Assembly: GCA_964611125.1 (NCBI GenBank)
Contig: CAZSZO010000021.1
Coordinates: 3,609 to 67,608 of the forward strand
Reading direction: 5' to 3'
Length of the DNA stretch: 64,000 bases
Source of the DNA: JAEUIX01 sp964611125
Lineage (GTDB): Bacteria; Planctomycetota; Phycisphaerae; Phycisphaerales; UBA1924
A model generated the notes under the pieces. The model saw only the letters and a program-made list of their open reading frames with translations. It did no database searches and had not been told where the DNA came from. Both the position numbers and the translations under genes were made by a program. Positions 1 through 8,649 of this stretch are shown piece after piece. How positions within the stretch are numbered: position 1 is the first letter of the stretch; each line of letters opens with the position of its first letter.

Positions 1-1671
<1,671 letters not shown>

Positions 1672-1730
1672 GCCTGTTTTCGGCCCCCCACCGGAGCCCC
1701 TGGCGGCGTGCGGATCGGCCCGCCCCGCGA

Positions 1731-1736
1731 TACGCT
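1731..1736 (+). promoter_or_regulatory. -10-like hexamer TACGCT, leaderless type
   Basis: TACGCT ends 6 nt before the GTG at 1743, and no Shine-Dalgarno is present. This spacing fits transcription starting at the start codon and argues for 1743 over the upstream ATG at 1647, which lies inside the ABC-F gene. Confidence 0.5.
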
Positions 1737-1742
1737 GCGCCC

Positions 1743-3011
1743 GTGCCCGGCGAACCGACCCTCCCGCCCGATGTCGACCTGCTGGCCCGCGTCTTTGCGG
1801 GCCTCGACGCCCTCGTGATGGTCCGGACCCCGTCGGGGTTCCGGCCGGTCTCGGCCCCGCCTGCCTGGGCTGGTGGATTCCCCGAGCTCGCCGGTCCGAT
1901 CGAGGCCGACGCCCTCATGGGCGCCATGCCGTTCCTCTCGGTCTTCATGTTCGATGCCGAGGCCCGGTGGGCGGAGGGCGACGGCCCCGCCTCCAGCCTG
2001 CCGCTTCACAGCGACCCCTGGACCCAGCACGACAGCCACGGCCGCGAACTCGAACTGGAAGCCCGGGCCCTCTCCTGCGCCGGCGCGGCGGTGCTGATCA
2101 TCGCCCGCACCGGGGCGGCCGCGGCGTGGCGCCAACAGGCCCAGCAGCAGGCCAACGTCGCCGCGCTGCGGCACGAGGCCGATGTCAAGCTGCAGCGGGC
2201 CCTGCGCGAGCTGGCCGACGCCAAGGCCCGGGCCGCCGAGGCCGAGAAGGCCGCCAGCGACGCCAAGAGCTCGTTCCTGGCCAACATGAGCCACGAGCTG
2301 CGAACGCCGCTCAACGCCATCATTCTCTACAGCGACCTCATCAAGGACGAAGCCGAGGACCGCCGCCTGGCTCAGCTCCTCTCGGATGTCGGCAAGATCA
2401 AGTCCGCCTCGGCCCACCTGCTCGGGCTGATCAACACCGTCCTGGATCTCTCCAAGGTGGAGGCGGGCAAGATGGAGCTCCACCTCGAGTCCTTCGACCC
2501 GGCCCAGCTCGCCCGCGAGGTTGGCGACACCGTCACCCCGCTGGCCCAGAAAAACGGTAACCGACTCCAGCTTGAGCTCGACCCTGCCCTGGTCCCCATG
2601 CACGCCGATATCACCAAGACGCGCCAGATTCTGTTCAACCTGCTCTCGAACGCGTGCAAGTTCACCAAGGATGGCGTCATCACCCTCGCGATCCGGCCCC
2701 GCCCAGGAGCCGATGACGTGGAGTTCCGCGTCCGCGACACGGGGATCGGCATGACCGCCGAGCAGCTCGCCAAGATGTTCAAGCCGTTCCAGCAGGCCGA
2801 CGCGTCGACCTCGCGCAAGTACGGCGGGACCGGCCTGGGGCTGGCGCTGTGCAAGCAGTTCTGCGAGCTCATGGGCGGAGCGATCTCGGTCGAAAGCCAG
2901 CCCGGCGCGGGCACGACCTTCATCGCCGTGCTCCCCCAGCGGGTGCAGCCGCCCCCGCCCCAGCCCACCACGCCGCCGCCAAAATCCCCACCCGAACCTC
3001 CGGTGGCCTGA
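1743..3011 (+). CDS. soluble sensor histidine kinase
   Basis: About 422 residues with no membrane segment, so a cytoplasmic kinase. The N-terminal ~130 residues form an unassigned, possibly PAS-like sensor region, followed by an Ala/Glu-rich coiled coil. Then come the H-box SHELRTPLNA (phospho-accepting His), the N-box ILFNLLSNACKF, the G1 box DTGIGM and the G2 box GGTGLGL, the order of the HisKA plus HATPase_c core. The C-terminus is a Pro-rich tail. The GTG start at 1743 is chosen because a TACGCT hexamer sits 6 nt upstream; the ATG at 1647 would overlap the previous gene. No response regulator is adjacent. The next gene begins 3 nt after the stop, so the kinase is probably co-transcribed with a nuclease-fold protein. 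The signal it senses is unknown. Confidence 0.9.
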   Translation: MPGEPTLPPDVDLLARVFAGLDALVMVRTPSGFRPVSAPPAWAGGFPELAGPIEADALMGAMPFLSVFMFDAEARWAEGDGPASSLPLHSDPWTQHDSHGRELELEARALSCAGAAVLIIARTGAAAAWRQQAQQQANVAALRHEADVKLQRALRELADAKARAAEAEKAASDAKSSFLANMSHELRTPLNAIILYSDLIKDEAEDRRLAQLLSDVGKIKSASAHLLGLINTVLDLSKVEAGKMELHLESFDPAQLAREVGDTVTPLAQKNGNRLQLELDPALVPMHADITKTRQILFNLLSNACKFTKDGVITLAIRPRPGADDVEFRVRDTGIGMTAEQLAKMFKPFQQADASTSRKYGGTGLGLALCKQFCELMGGAISVESQPGAGTTFIAVLPQRVQPPPPQPTTPPPKSPPEPPVA

Positions 3012-3014
3012 CCC

Positions 3015-3797
3015 GTGGAGACGCCCGACCATCTCGAACTCAAGGCCATGGCGCTGCGATGGCTGGCGGCCGATGGCTGCGCCGTCGCGGCGTGCGAGGT
3101 CCGTTGCCCGATCAGCCGGTACCGCGTCGACGCCGCGGGCTACGCCGATCCACCGCCGCCCCAGCGGCCCGCGGCGTTCAGGGCCGCGGTCCCCGGTGGC
3201 CCTGCGCCTCGCCTTGGCCGCACCACCTTCGTCGAGTGCAAGGTCTCCCGGGCTGATTTCCTGCGCGACACCCGCGATCGGCCCCGCCTGCTGGCGGAGC
3301 GCGACCGGCTGCACCGCGAGCTCGAGCACGTGCGGGCCGAGTTCATCCGGCCGCTGGAGCCGCACCTGCGCCGAGGCGACGGCTTCCTGTTTCCGGAGAT
3401 GGAGTCGTGGGCGTACGAGCAGTCGGCTTCGCACGCCGCGCGGGTGATTGTCCGTGAGCTCCGCCGCATCGATCAGGCCCTGTACCAGGAGACCAAGTTC
3501 TTCATGCTCGCCCAGTACCGCCTGGCGGGTCGCCTGCTGCTGCTGACCCCGCCGGGGCTCATCGAGCCGGGCGAGCTGCCGCGCAAGTGGGGGTGGCTGG
3601 TGGGGGATCCGGCCGGGCTCGAGCGGGGAGACACGCCTGGCGTGCGGATGGCGGCCCCGCCGATCGAACTCGATGCCCCGCCGGGGCGGGTGCTGCGCGT
3701 GCTGCGGAACATCGCCGTCGCCGCAGCCGGCCCGTCGGGCGTCGCGATGCGGCGCGGGTCCGCATTCACGGCGCCGCTCCCGACCCCTGTCGCCTGA
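3015..3797 (+). CDS. MmcB-like PD-(D/E)XK nuclease-fold protein with insertion
   Basis: A 260-residue protein with a GTG start, 3 nt after the kinase stop. It resembles the MmcB / DUF4-type DNA-repair family. A strand with Asp39 (YRVDAAGY) is followed by Glu74-Cys-Lys76 in TFVECKVSRADFLRD, which reads as a PD-(D/E)XK nuclease core. The closing strand block RLLLLTPPGLI...ELPRKWGWLV matches the end of MmcB, where the protein closes with a similar ELP-x-WG element. Unlike ordinary MmcB (about 150 residues), a charged helical stretch of about 70 residues (roughly 85-158) separates these parts, and there is a C-terminal extension. Coupling to a histidine kinase is unusual. The family call is from motif memory; nuclease activity is inferred. 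Confidence 0.6.
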   Translation: METPDHLELKAMALRWLAADGCAVAACEVRCPISRYRVDAAGYADPPPPQRPAAFRAAVPGGPAPRLGRTTFVECKVSRADFLRDTRDRPRLLAERDRLHRELEHVRAEFIRPLEPHLRRGDGFLFPEMESWAYEQSASHAARVIVRELRRIDQALYQETKFFMLAQYRLAGRLLLLTPPGLIEPGELPRKWGWLVGDPAGLERGDTPGVRMAAPPIELDAPPGRVLRVLRNIAVAAAGPSGVAMRRGSAFTAPLPTPVA

Positions 3798-3828
3798 GCG
3801 GGCTGTGCACCGAAAGAGGCCGGCGCGG

Positions 3829-4929
3829 TCAGTGCTTCGGCGCGGGCTCGGGCTGAGGCTGGGGGGGCTTGTCCTTCGCCGCGTGCTCACGCCGCGACAG
3901 CAGTGAAGCCAGCACGCCCATCGTGAGGGCGCTGATGATCACCCCAAGCGACACCCCTGAGGAGACATGGATGCCGTGGAACCCGACGGGGATGGGCGCC
4001 ATGCCCAGGGCCTTGAGGGCCCCGAACAGCGTGATCTCCTCGATGGGGTGCTCGATGAGCATCTTGACCCCCACAAAGACCAACACCAGGGCCAGGCTGA
4101 GCTTGAGGTACTTGAACATCTTCATGAGCCCGGCGAGCGCGAAGTAGAGCGAGCGCAGGCCCATGATCGCAAAGACGTTGCTCGTGAAAATGATGAACGG
4201 TTCGCGCGTCAGGCTGAACGCGGCGGGAATCGAATCGACCGCGAAGACCACGTCGGTCGCCTCCACCACCAGCAGCACCAGGAACAGCGGCGTGGCCGCC
4301 CGCACGTAGTGATGGTTCACGGTCGTGCGGACGAAGAACTTGTCCCCGTGCAGGCCGTCGGTCACCGGGAAGACCTTGCGCGCCAGCCGAACCGTCAGGC
4401 TCTTGCCCGGATCAAAGTGCTCGTCCTTGGCCGTGACCATCTTGATCGCCGTCACGATCAGCACCAGCCCGAAGATGTAGAGCACCCACGAGAACGACGC
4501 CACCAGGCTCGCCCCGGCGACGATCATCACCCCGCGGAGCACCAGCGCCCCGAGAATCCCCCAGAACAGCACGCGATGCTGGTGCTGGATCGGAATGGCG
4601 AAGTGCGAGAAGACCAGCGTGAAGACAAACAGGTTGTCGACGCTGAGGGTGTATTCCAGGATCCAGGCGCTGAGGTACTCTACCGCCGCCGACGAGCCGG
4701 TCATCGCCTTCCCGCCGGCCGTGACCGCTCCAGCCCCCATATACCCGTGCTCGTACACGAAGTAGACGACGATCGTGAAGGCCAGCGCGAGCAGGATGAA
4801 AATGCCGGTGTTCGCCAGGGCCCGCCCCGGGGAGATCTGACGGGCGTGCCGGTTGAGCACGCCCAGATCAATCGCGAGGATCACGCCGACCAGCGCCAGG
4901 AAACCGATCCAAAGCCAGATACTGATCAC
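3829..4929 (-). CDS. TerC/Alx family integral membrane protein (second of tandem pair)
   Basis: A 366-residue polytopic membrane protein with nine or so hydrophobic segments. Both acidic family motifs are present: SVDNLFVFTLVF in the first half and ATDVVFAVDSIPAAFS in the second, followed by FTSNVFAIMGLRSLYF. TerC/Alx proteins are linked to Mn2+ export and tellurite resistance. The start is GTG at 4929, with GGAG about 9 nt upstream. The gene lies 70 nt downstream of a paralogous TerC gene in the same direction and so probably belongs to the riboswitch-controlled transcript; it also has its own TACGAT hexamer in the gap. The C-terminal tail is short, charged and Pro-rich. The gene is convergent with the MmcB-like gene, 31 nt away. 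Confidence 0.92.
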   Translation of the reverse strand: MISIWLWIGFLALVGVILAIDLGVLNRHARQISPGRALANTGIFILLALAFTIVVYFVYEHGYMGAGAVTAGGKAMTGSSAAVEYLSAWILEYTLSVDNLFVFTLVFSHFAIPIQHQHRVLFWGILGALVLRGVMIVAGASLVASFSWVLYIFGLVLIVTAIKMVTAKDEHFDPGKSLTVRLARKVFPVTDGLHGDKFFVRTTVNHHYVRAATPLFLVLLVVEATDVVFAVDSIPAAFSLTREPFIIFTSNVFAIMGLRSLYFALAGLMKMFKYLKLSLALVLVFVGVKMLIEHPIEEITLFGALKALGMAPIPVGFHGIHVSSGVSLGVIISALTMGVLASLLSRREHAAKDKPPQPQPEPAPKH

Positions 4930-4960
4930 CGTGAGGAACTCCAGTTAGGCAGGCGCTGCC

Positions 4961-4966
4961 ATCGTA
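4961..4966 (-). promoter_or_regulatory. -10-like hexamer TACGAT
   Basis: TACGAT on the minus strand, 31 nt upstream of the GTG at 4929, in the 70-nt gap between the two TerC genes. It would give a leader of about 25 nt holding GGAG. This could be a secondary promoter letting the second TerC gene escape the riboswitch. Confidence 0.4.
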
Positions 4967-4999
4967 GGGACCTGCCGGCCTCAACCCTGGCGCCGAGCG

Positions 5000-6199
5000 T
5001 CAGGAGGCGGGCTTGAACGTTTGATCGTGTCCGCCCGAGGCCTCCGCCGGCGGCGGGAAGAGCCTCGAAGCCACCACCGCGGCGACGAGCACCCCGACGA
5101 CCAGGATCAGCGACAGCGTCGTGTCGATCTTGATCGAGTGCATGTGCGGCAGCCCGATCGCCGGGAGATACGGCGGAACGCTCAGCAGCAGCAGCTTGAC
5201 CCCCACGAACGCCAGGATCAGGATGAGCGCGGGCTTGAGGAACCGGAACTTCTCGATCAGCGCCGCCAGGCAGAAGTAGAGCGACCGCAGCCCAAGAATC
5301 GCGAAGATGTTGCTGGTGAAGACGATGAAGCTGTCGGGCGTGATCGCGAAGATCGCGGGGATCGAGTCCACGGCGAAGACCACATCGGTGAACTCGACCA
5401 TGATGAGCGCCAGGAACAGCGGCGTGATCGCCGCCCGGGCCCGCAGCGACCCCGCCGGCGGCGGGTCCATCCGCATCTCGCCCGTCGCCGGGTCGGGCGA
5501 ATAGGTCGGCTTGAGCGTCCGGCGCGTGAAGAACTTTTCGCCGTCGTAGAAATCGGTCACAGGCCACCAGCGCCGCACCAGCCGCACGACGATGTTCTTG
5601 CTCGGGTCGCTCTCGCTCTTGATCAGCGCCATCTTGACGGCCGTCAGCACCAGGAACAGGCCGAAGATGATCAGCACCCACTGGTACGCCAGGATCGCGG
5701 CGCCGCCGATGCCGATCATCCCGCCCCGCATGATCAGCGCCCCCACGATCCCCCAGAACAGCACGCGATGCTGATACTTCTGCGGCACGGCGAAGAAGCC
5801 GAACAGCATGGCGATCACGAAGATGTTGTCCATCGCCAGCGACTTCTCGACCACGTACCCCGTGAGATACTGCTTGGCCGCCTCCATCCCGCCGACCGCC
5901 CCGGTCACAATCAAGGCCCCGGCCGCTTCAGGGTCGGCGGCGTACTTGGGCGTGTCCGGCCCGCCCAGGCCCAGCCACTTGCCCTCGTAGGCGAAATACA
6001 CGAACACTCCGAAGGCCACGCCGCACGCCAGCCAAACGATCGACCAGGTGATCGCCTCCTTCATGGAGACGACGTGGGCGTGGCGATGAAACACGCCCAG
6101 GTCGAGCGCCAGAAACACCAGCACCAGCGCCGTAAAACCCACGTAAGCCCACAGCCGCCCTGAGCCCGCCGCCGCTTCCGCCAACAGGAAAAGATCCAT
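5000..6199 (-). CDS. TerC/Alx family integral membrane protein under Mn2+ riboswitch
   Basis: A 399-residue polytopic membrane protein with the two acidic TerC motifs (AMDNIFVIAMLF and FTDVVFAVDSIPAIFA) and the FTSNIFAILGLRSLYF block. The likely role is Mn2+ export or homeostasis, as for E. coli Alx. The start at 6199 (MDLFLLAEAA) is chosen because GGAGG lies 5 nt upstream; longer readings of the same frame run through the upstream riboswitch. A yybP-ykoY aptamer occupies the 5' leader and its 3' strand can pair with the ribosome site. The downstream TerC paralogue is 70 nt away. A cytoplasmic insertion near residue 200 contains Pro- and Asp-rich sequence absent from the second copy. Confidence 0.93.
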   Translation of the reverse strand: MDLFLLAEAAAGSGRLWAYVGFTALVLVFLALDLGVFHRHAHVVSMKEAITWSIVWLACGVAFGVFVYFAYEGKWLGLGGPDTPKYAADPEAAGALIVTGAVGGMEAAKQYLTGYVVEKSLAMDNIFVIAMLFGFFAVPQKYQHRVLFWGIVGALIMRGGMIGIGGAAILAYQWVLIIFGLFLVLTAVKMALIKSESDPSKNIVVRLVRRWWPVTDFYDGEKFFTRRTLKPTYSPDPATGEMRMDPPPAGSLRARAAITPLFLALIMVEFTDVVFAVDSIPAIFAITPDSFIVFTSNIFAILGLRSLYFCLAALIEKFRFLKPALILILAFVGVKLLLLSVPPYLPAIGLPHMHSIKIDTTLSLILVVGVLVAAVVASRLFPPPAEASGGHDQTFKPAS

Positions 6200-6245
6200 G
6201 CAACCTCCACGCCTAAGGGCCCGCCGGGCCGGCCGGAACCGGTCT

Positions 6246-6383
6246 AGCCGCGTGGTCTTGCACTCCGCGGGGGCCCGAAAGGGCGCCGGCGTGATCCGGA
6301 CCGGAGCGGGCGGCATCGTGCCTGACCCGCTCGTGCTGACGATCCGGACCGCCCGTTTCGACGGGAGGCTACTCCCCACAAGG
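6246..6383 (-). promoter_or_regulatory. yybP-ykoY (Mn2+-sensing) riboswitch
   Basis: The minus-strand leader of the TerC gene carries the conserved aptamer blocks in order: GGGGAGTAGC (6368-6377), a CCCGT-CGAA-ACGGG hairpin, ATCGTCAGCACG (6332-6343), a GAGCGGG...CCCGCTC hairpin, and GCAAGACC (6254-6261). These match the yybP-ykoY family, known to bind Mn2+ and to control TerC/Alx and Mn exporters. The P1 3' strand CCACGC (6250-6255) is complementary to GCGTGG (6207-6212), which overlaps the ribosome site GGAGG (6204-6208). This suggests control of translation initiation: Mn2+ stabilises P1 and frees the ribosome site. The switch mechanism is inferred. Confidence 0.88.
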
Positions 6384-6391
6384 GAAGCCCG

Positions 6392-6397
6392 AGTATA
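6392..6397 (-). promoter_or_regulatory. -10 hexamer TATACT of the riboswitch-TerC transcript
   Basis: TATACT on the minus strand lies about 8 nt before the first riboswitch helix, so the transcript would begin at the aptamer's 5' edge. Confidence 0.6.
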
Positions 6398-6421
6398 GCT
6401 TCCGCCGATCGACTGGCGATG

Positions 6422-7702
6422 TCAATCAGGTTTTTTCTGGTGAAACCCTGGTATATCCCGCACAATGCGCTCCGCTGCCGCTTCGGCCCCGTCTTCTCGG
6501 TCGATCCGATCAGCCAGCGTGGCGGCGCTGCGGGCAAAGCTGGATTCGCTCAGGACCCGGCTTAGCGCGCTCTCCAGCCGGGCCGGGGTCACCTGTGAGA
6601 ACCGCAGCGTCTCTGAGGCGCCCAATCGCTTGACCCGCGCGGCGTTGTCAAATTGGTCGTGCGCCATCGGGGTAATCACTGTGGGCCGACCCGCCCGGAG
6701 GGCCTGGTTGGTCGTTCCGGCCCCGCCGTGGTGGACGACGGCCGCCGCGCGGGGGAAAACCACCGAGAATGGGGCATAGGGCACGGCCTTGACTCCCGGC
6801 GGAAGATCGGTCGGTCCAGGCTGATCGCGGCCGACGACCAGCAAGCCCCGCTGCTTCAGCCGGCGGCAGGCTTCCGCCGCGTGGTGGTAGAACCGGGCCG
6901 AGGCGTGGACGCCGGTCGAGCCCAGGGCGAAGACGAGCGGCGGGGGCCCGGCATCCAGGAACGCCAGCAGCTCGTCGTCGGGAGTTGACTGCGTCTGGTC
7001 GCGGTCGTGCCAGGTGGCGCCGGTGACGAGCGAGTTTGCGGGGTCGCCGGGCAGCGGCGGCCGGAGCATCGGCGACCAGATACCCAGGTTCAGGTTCGCG
7101 GCGGTGCAATCGAGGTGGAAGTTGCCGGTGCGAGGGGGCAGCCCAAGCTGGCGGCGAAGGCGGTTGGAGGCCGGGTCGAGCGCCAGCCGCATGAACCACC
7201 GGCCCAGGAGCCGATCGAAGCCCACCGCCAGGGGGCCGGGCGCATGGGAACGAAAGGGGAGCAGCACGAGCTGGTCAGCCGGGTTGGCCCACATGAGCGG
7301 CGAGGGGCAGACCGACACCGTCGGTACGCCCTCGAGGTGGGAGACCCAGGCGCTCCCCATCACAATGGGGTGGTAGATCACGACGTCGGGGCGGCACTCG
7401 CGGATGAGTTCGCGGGTGCGTTCCACCATGCGGGGCATGGCGGGGAGCGTGAGCGTCCGGAGCACGACGATCGGCCCCCAGGTGGGGTCCATCACCTTGT
7501 TGTCGGTGATGAGCTTTTTCAGATCCTGGTGCTCCAGCATCGGACGGAACTCCAGGCGCCCCTCCGGCCCCTCGATCAGCGGCTGGAAATAGGGATTGGT
7601 GCTGAGCACCACGCCGCACCCGCGGCGGGCCAGCGCCTGTCCGATGGCGATGAACGGGTGGATGTCGCCGTGGGAACCGAGGGTGAGCAGCAGGGCCTTC
7701 AC
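6422..7702 (-). CDS. UGT-type (GT1) glycosyltransferase
   Basis: A 426-residue GT-B-fold enzyme resembling the MGT/sterol glucosyltransferase group. The N-terminus KALLLTLGSHGDIHPFIAIG is the acceptor-domain signature of that group. The C-terminal half has LVFALGSTGVH and the donor-binding block AVVHHGGAGTTNQALRAGRP, which includes the HGGxGT motif that binds nucleotide-sugar phosphate. It probably transfers a sugar from a nucleotide donor to a lipid or small hydrophobic acceptor; the acceptor is not predictable. The GTG start at 7702 is supported by TACGCT 7 nt upstream and by direct fit to the family N-terminus. It is divergent from the next gene, with the two hexamers about 50 nt apart. 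Confidence 0.88.
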   Translation of the reverse strand: MKALLLTLGSHGDIHPFIAIGQALARRGCGVVLSTNPYFQPLIEGPEGRLEFRPMLEHQDLKKLITDNKVMDPTWGPIVVLRTLTLPAMPRMVERTRELIRECRPDVVIYHPIVMGSAWVSHLEGVPTVSVCPSPLMWANPADQLVLLPFRSHAPGPLAVGFDRLLGRWFMRLALDPASNRLRRQLGLPPRTGNFHLDCTAANLNLGIWSPMLRPPLPGDPANSLVTGATWHDRDQTQSTPDDELLAFLDAGPPPLVFALGSTGVHASARFYHHAAEACRRLKQRGLLVVGRDQPGPTDLPPGVKAVPYAPFSVVFPRAAAVVHHGGAGTTNQALRAGRPTVITPMAHDQFDNAARVKRLGASETLRFSQVTPARLESALSRVLSESSFARSAATLADRIDREDGAEAAAERIVRDIPGFHQKKPD

Positions 7703-7709
7703 GGCGAGG

Positions 7710-7715
7710 AGCGTA
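7710..7715 (-). promoter_or_regulatory. -10-like hexamer TACGCT, leaderless type
   Basis: TACGCT on the minus strand ends 7 nt before the GTG at 7702; no Shine-Dalgarno lies between. Confidence 0.5.
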
Positions 7716-7766
7716 GAGACGCCCTGCGGGGCCGGCTGGGCAATTCGGCGACGGCTCCGCAGCTGC

Positions 7767-7772
7767 TAGGCT
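7767..7772 (+). promoter_or_regulatory. -10-like hexamer TAGGCT, leaderless type
   Basis: TAGGCT ends 7 nt before the ATG at 7780, preceded by TGC as in an extended -10. No ribosome site is visible. Confidence 0.5.
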
Positions 7773-7779
7773 GACGCGG

Positions 7780-8526
7780 ATGCTCCAGACCATAGTCGTG
7801 GCGTTGCGATGGGTGCACATCCCGGCGGGGTTGATCGGTCTGGCGGTGTTCTGGCTGCCGCTGGTGGTGAAGAAGGGCGGGCGCCTCCACCGGCGTGCGG
7901 GTTGGCTCTTTGTGGTGTGCATGGGGCTCGCATCGGTGACGGCGGCGGGGCTGGCGGTGGTGCGGCTCCTCATTGCGGCGGACTCGCCAGGGGGGCTGAC
8001 ATTCGCGGCGTCGCTGGGGCCGATCTTCCTGTTCAACGTCGCGATGCTGAGCGGCGTCTCGGTGCACCATGGCGTCGCCATTCTGCGGCAGAAGGGGCGG
8101 CAGGCTCCGCACCGCGGCGTGGTCGACATCGCCCTGCCTGCGGCGCTGCTGAGCGTTTCGCTGGCGAGCGTGGCGATCGGGATCGCGACGGGTTTCGTGC
8201 TGCTGTTCACCCTGCCGGTGGTGGGCGTGCTGGTGAGCGCCCAGCAGTTGTGGGTGCTGCTGAGGACGCCGAGCGACCGGATGTTCTGGTGGTTCCAGCA
8301 CATGTCGGGCATGCTGGGCGGGTGCATCGCGGCCCTCACGGCGGCCCTGATCACCAACGCAGCGACTCTCCGTCCGTACGTGCCGGCGCCGTCGTGGGTG
8401 TACTGGATTGCCCCCTCAGCGATCGGCGTGCCGCTGCTTCTGATCTGGCAGGGCGTGTATCGGCGCCGTTTCGGCTCCAAGCCCGTCGGCGTCGGGAACG
8501 CGGCGCCGGCCCCGAAGCGGGCGTGA
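7780..8526 (+). CDS. DUF2306-like polytopic membrane protein
   Basis: A 248-residue protein with about seven hydrophobic helices. It begins with an RWVHIPAG helix, followed by KKGGRLHRRAGWLFV, which matches the GxxHRxxGxxY-type motif of DUF2306 inner-membrane proteins; a further conserved His pair sits in VHHGVAILR. The family's function is unknown and possibly redox- or heme-related, so none is assigned. A short Pro/Ala tail follows the last helix. It appears monocistronic, with a leaderless-type hexamer 7 nt before the ATG. Confidence 0.7.
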   Translation: MLQTIVVALRWVHIPAGLIGLAVFWLPLVVKKGGRLHRRAGWLFVVCMGLASVTAAGLAVVRLLIAADSPGGLTFAASLGPIFLFNVAMLSGVSVHHGVAILRQKGRQAPHRGVVDIALPAALLSVSLASVAIGIATGFVLLFTLPVVGVLVSAQQLWVLLRTPSDRMFWWFQHMSGMLGGCIAALTAALITNAATLRPYVPAPSWVYWIAPSAIGVPLLLIWQGVYRRRFGSKPVGVGNAAPAPKRA

Positions 8527-8603
8527 TGGCGGACTCGGCGAAACGGCCACCGCCTTAACGCGCCTTTGACGAAGCGGCAGGCCCCCGATGGCGCGGTTGC
8601 TGG

Positions 8604-8609
8604 TACGAT
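8604..8609 (+). promoter_or_regulatory. -10-like hexamer TACGAT with leader
   Basis: TACGAT lies 40 nt upstream of the ATG at 8650. The implied leader of about 34 nt holds the strong ribosome site AGGAAAGGGAG. Confidence 0.5.
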
Positions 8610-8649
8610 TTTCCATCACCTCGCGTAACTTCGAGGAAAGGGAGATCTC

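Noticed and set aside
6200..6379. N-terminal extension of the upstream TerC protein by 60 residues
   Set aside because: The extension would be encoded by the riboswitch aptamer; the ATG at 6199 has GGAGG at proper spacing and matches family N-termini.
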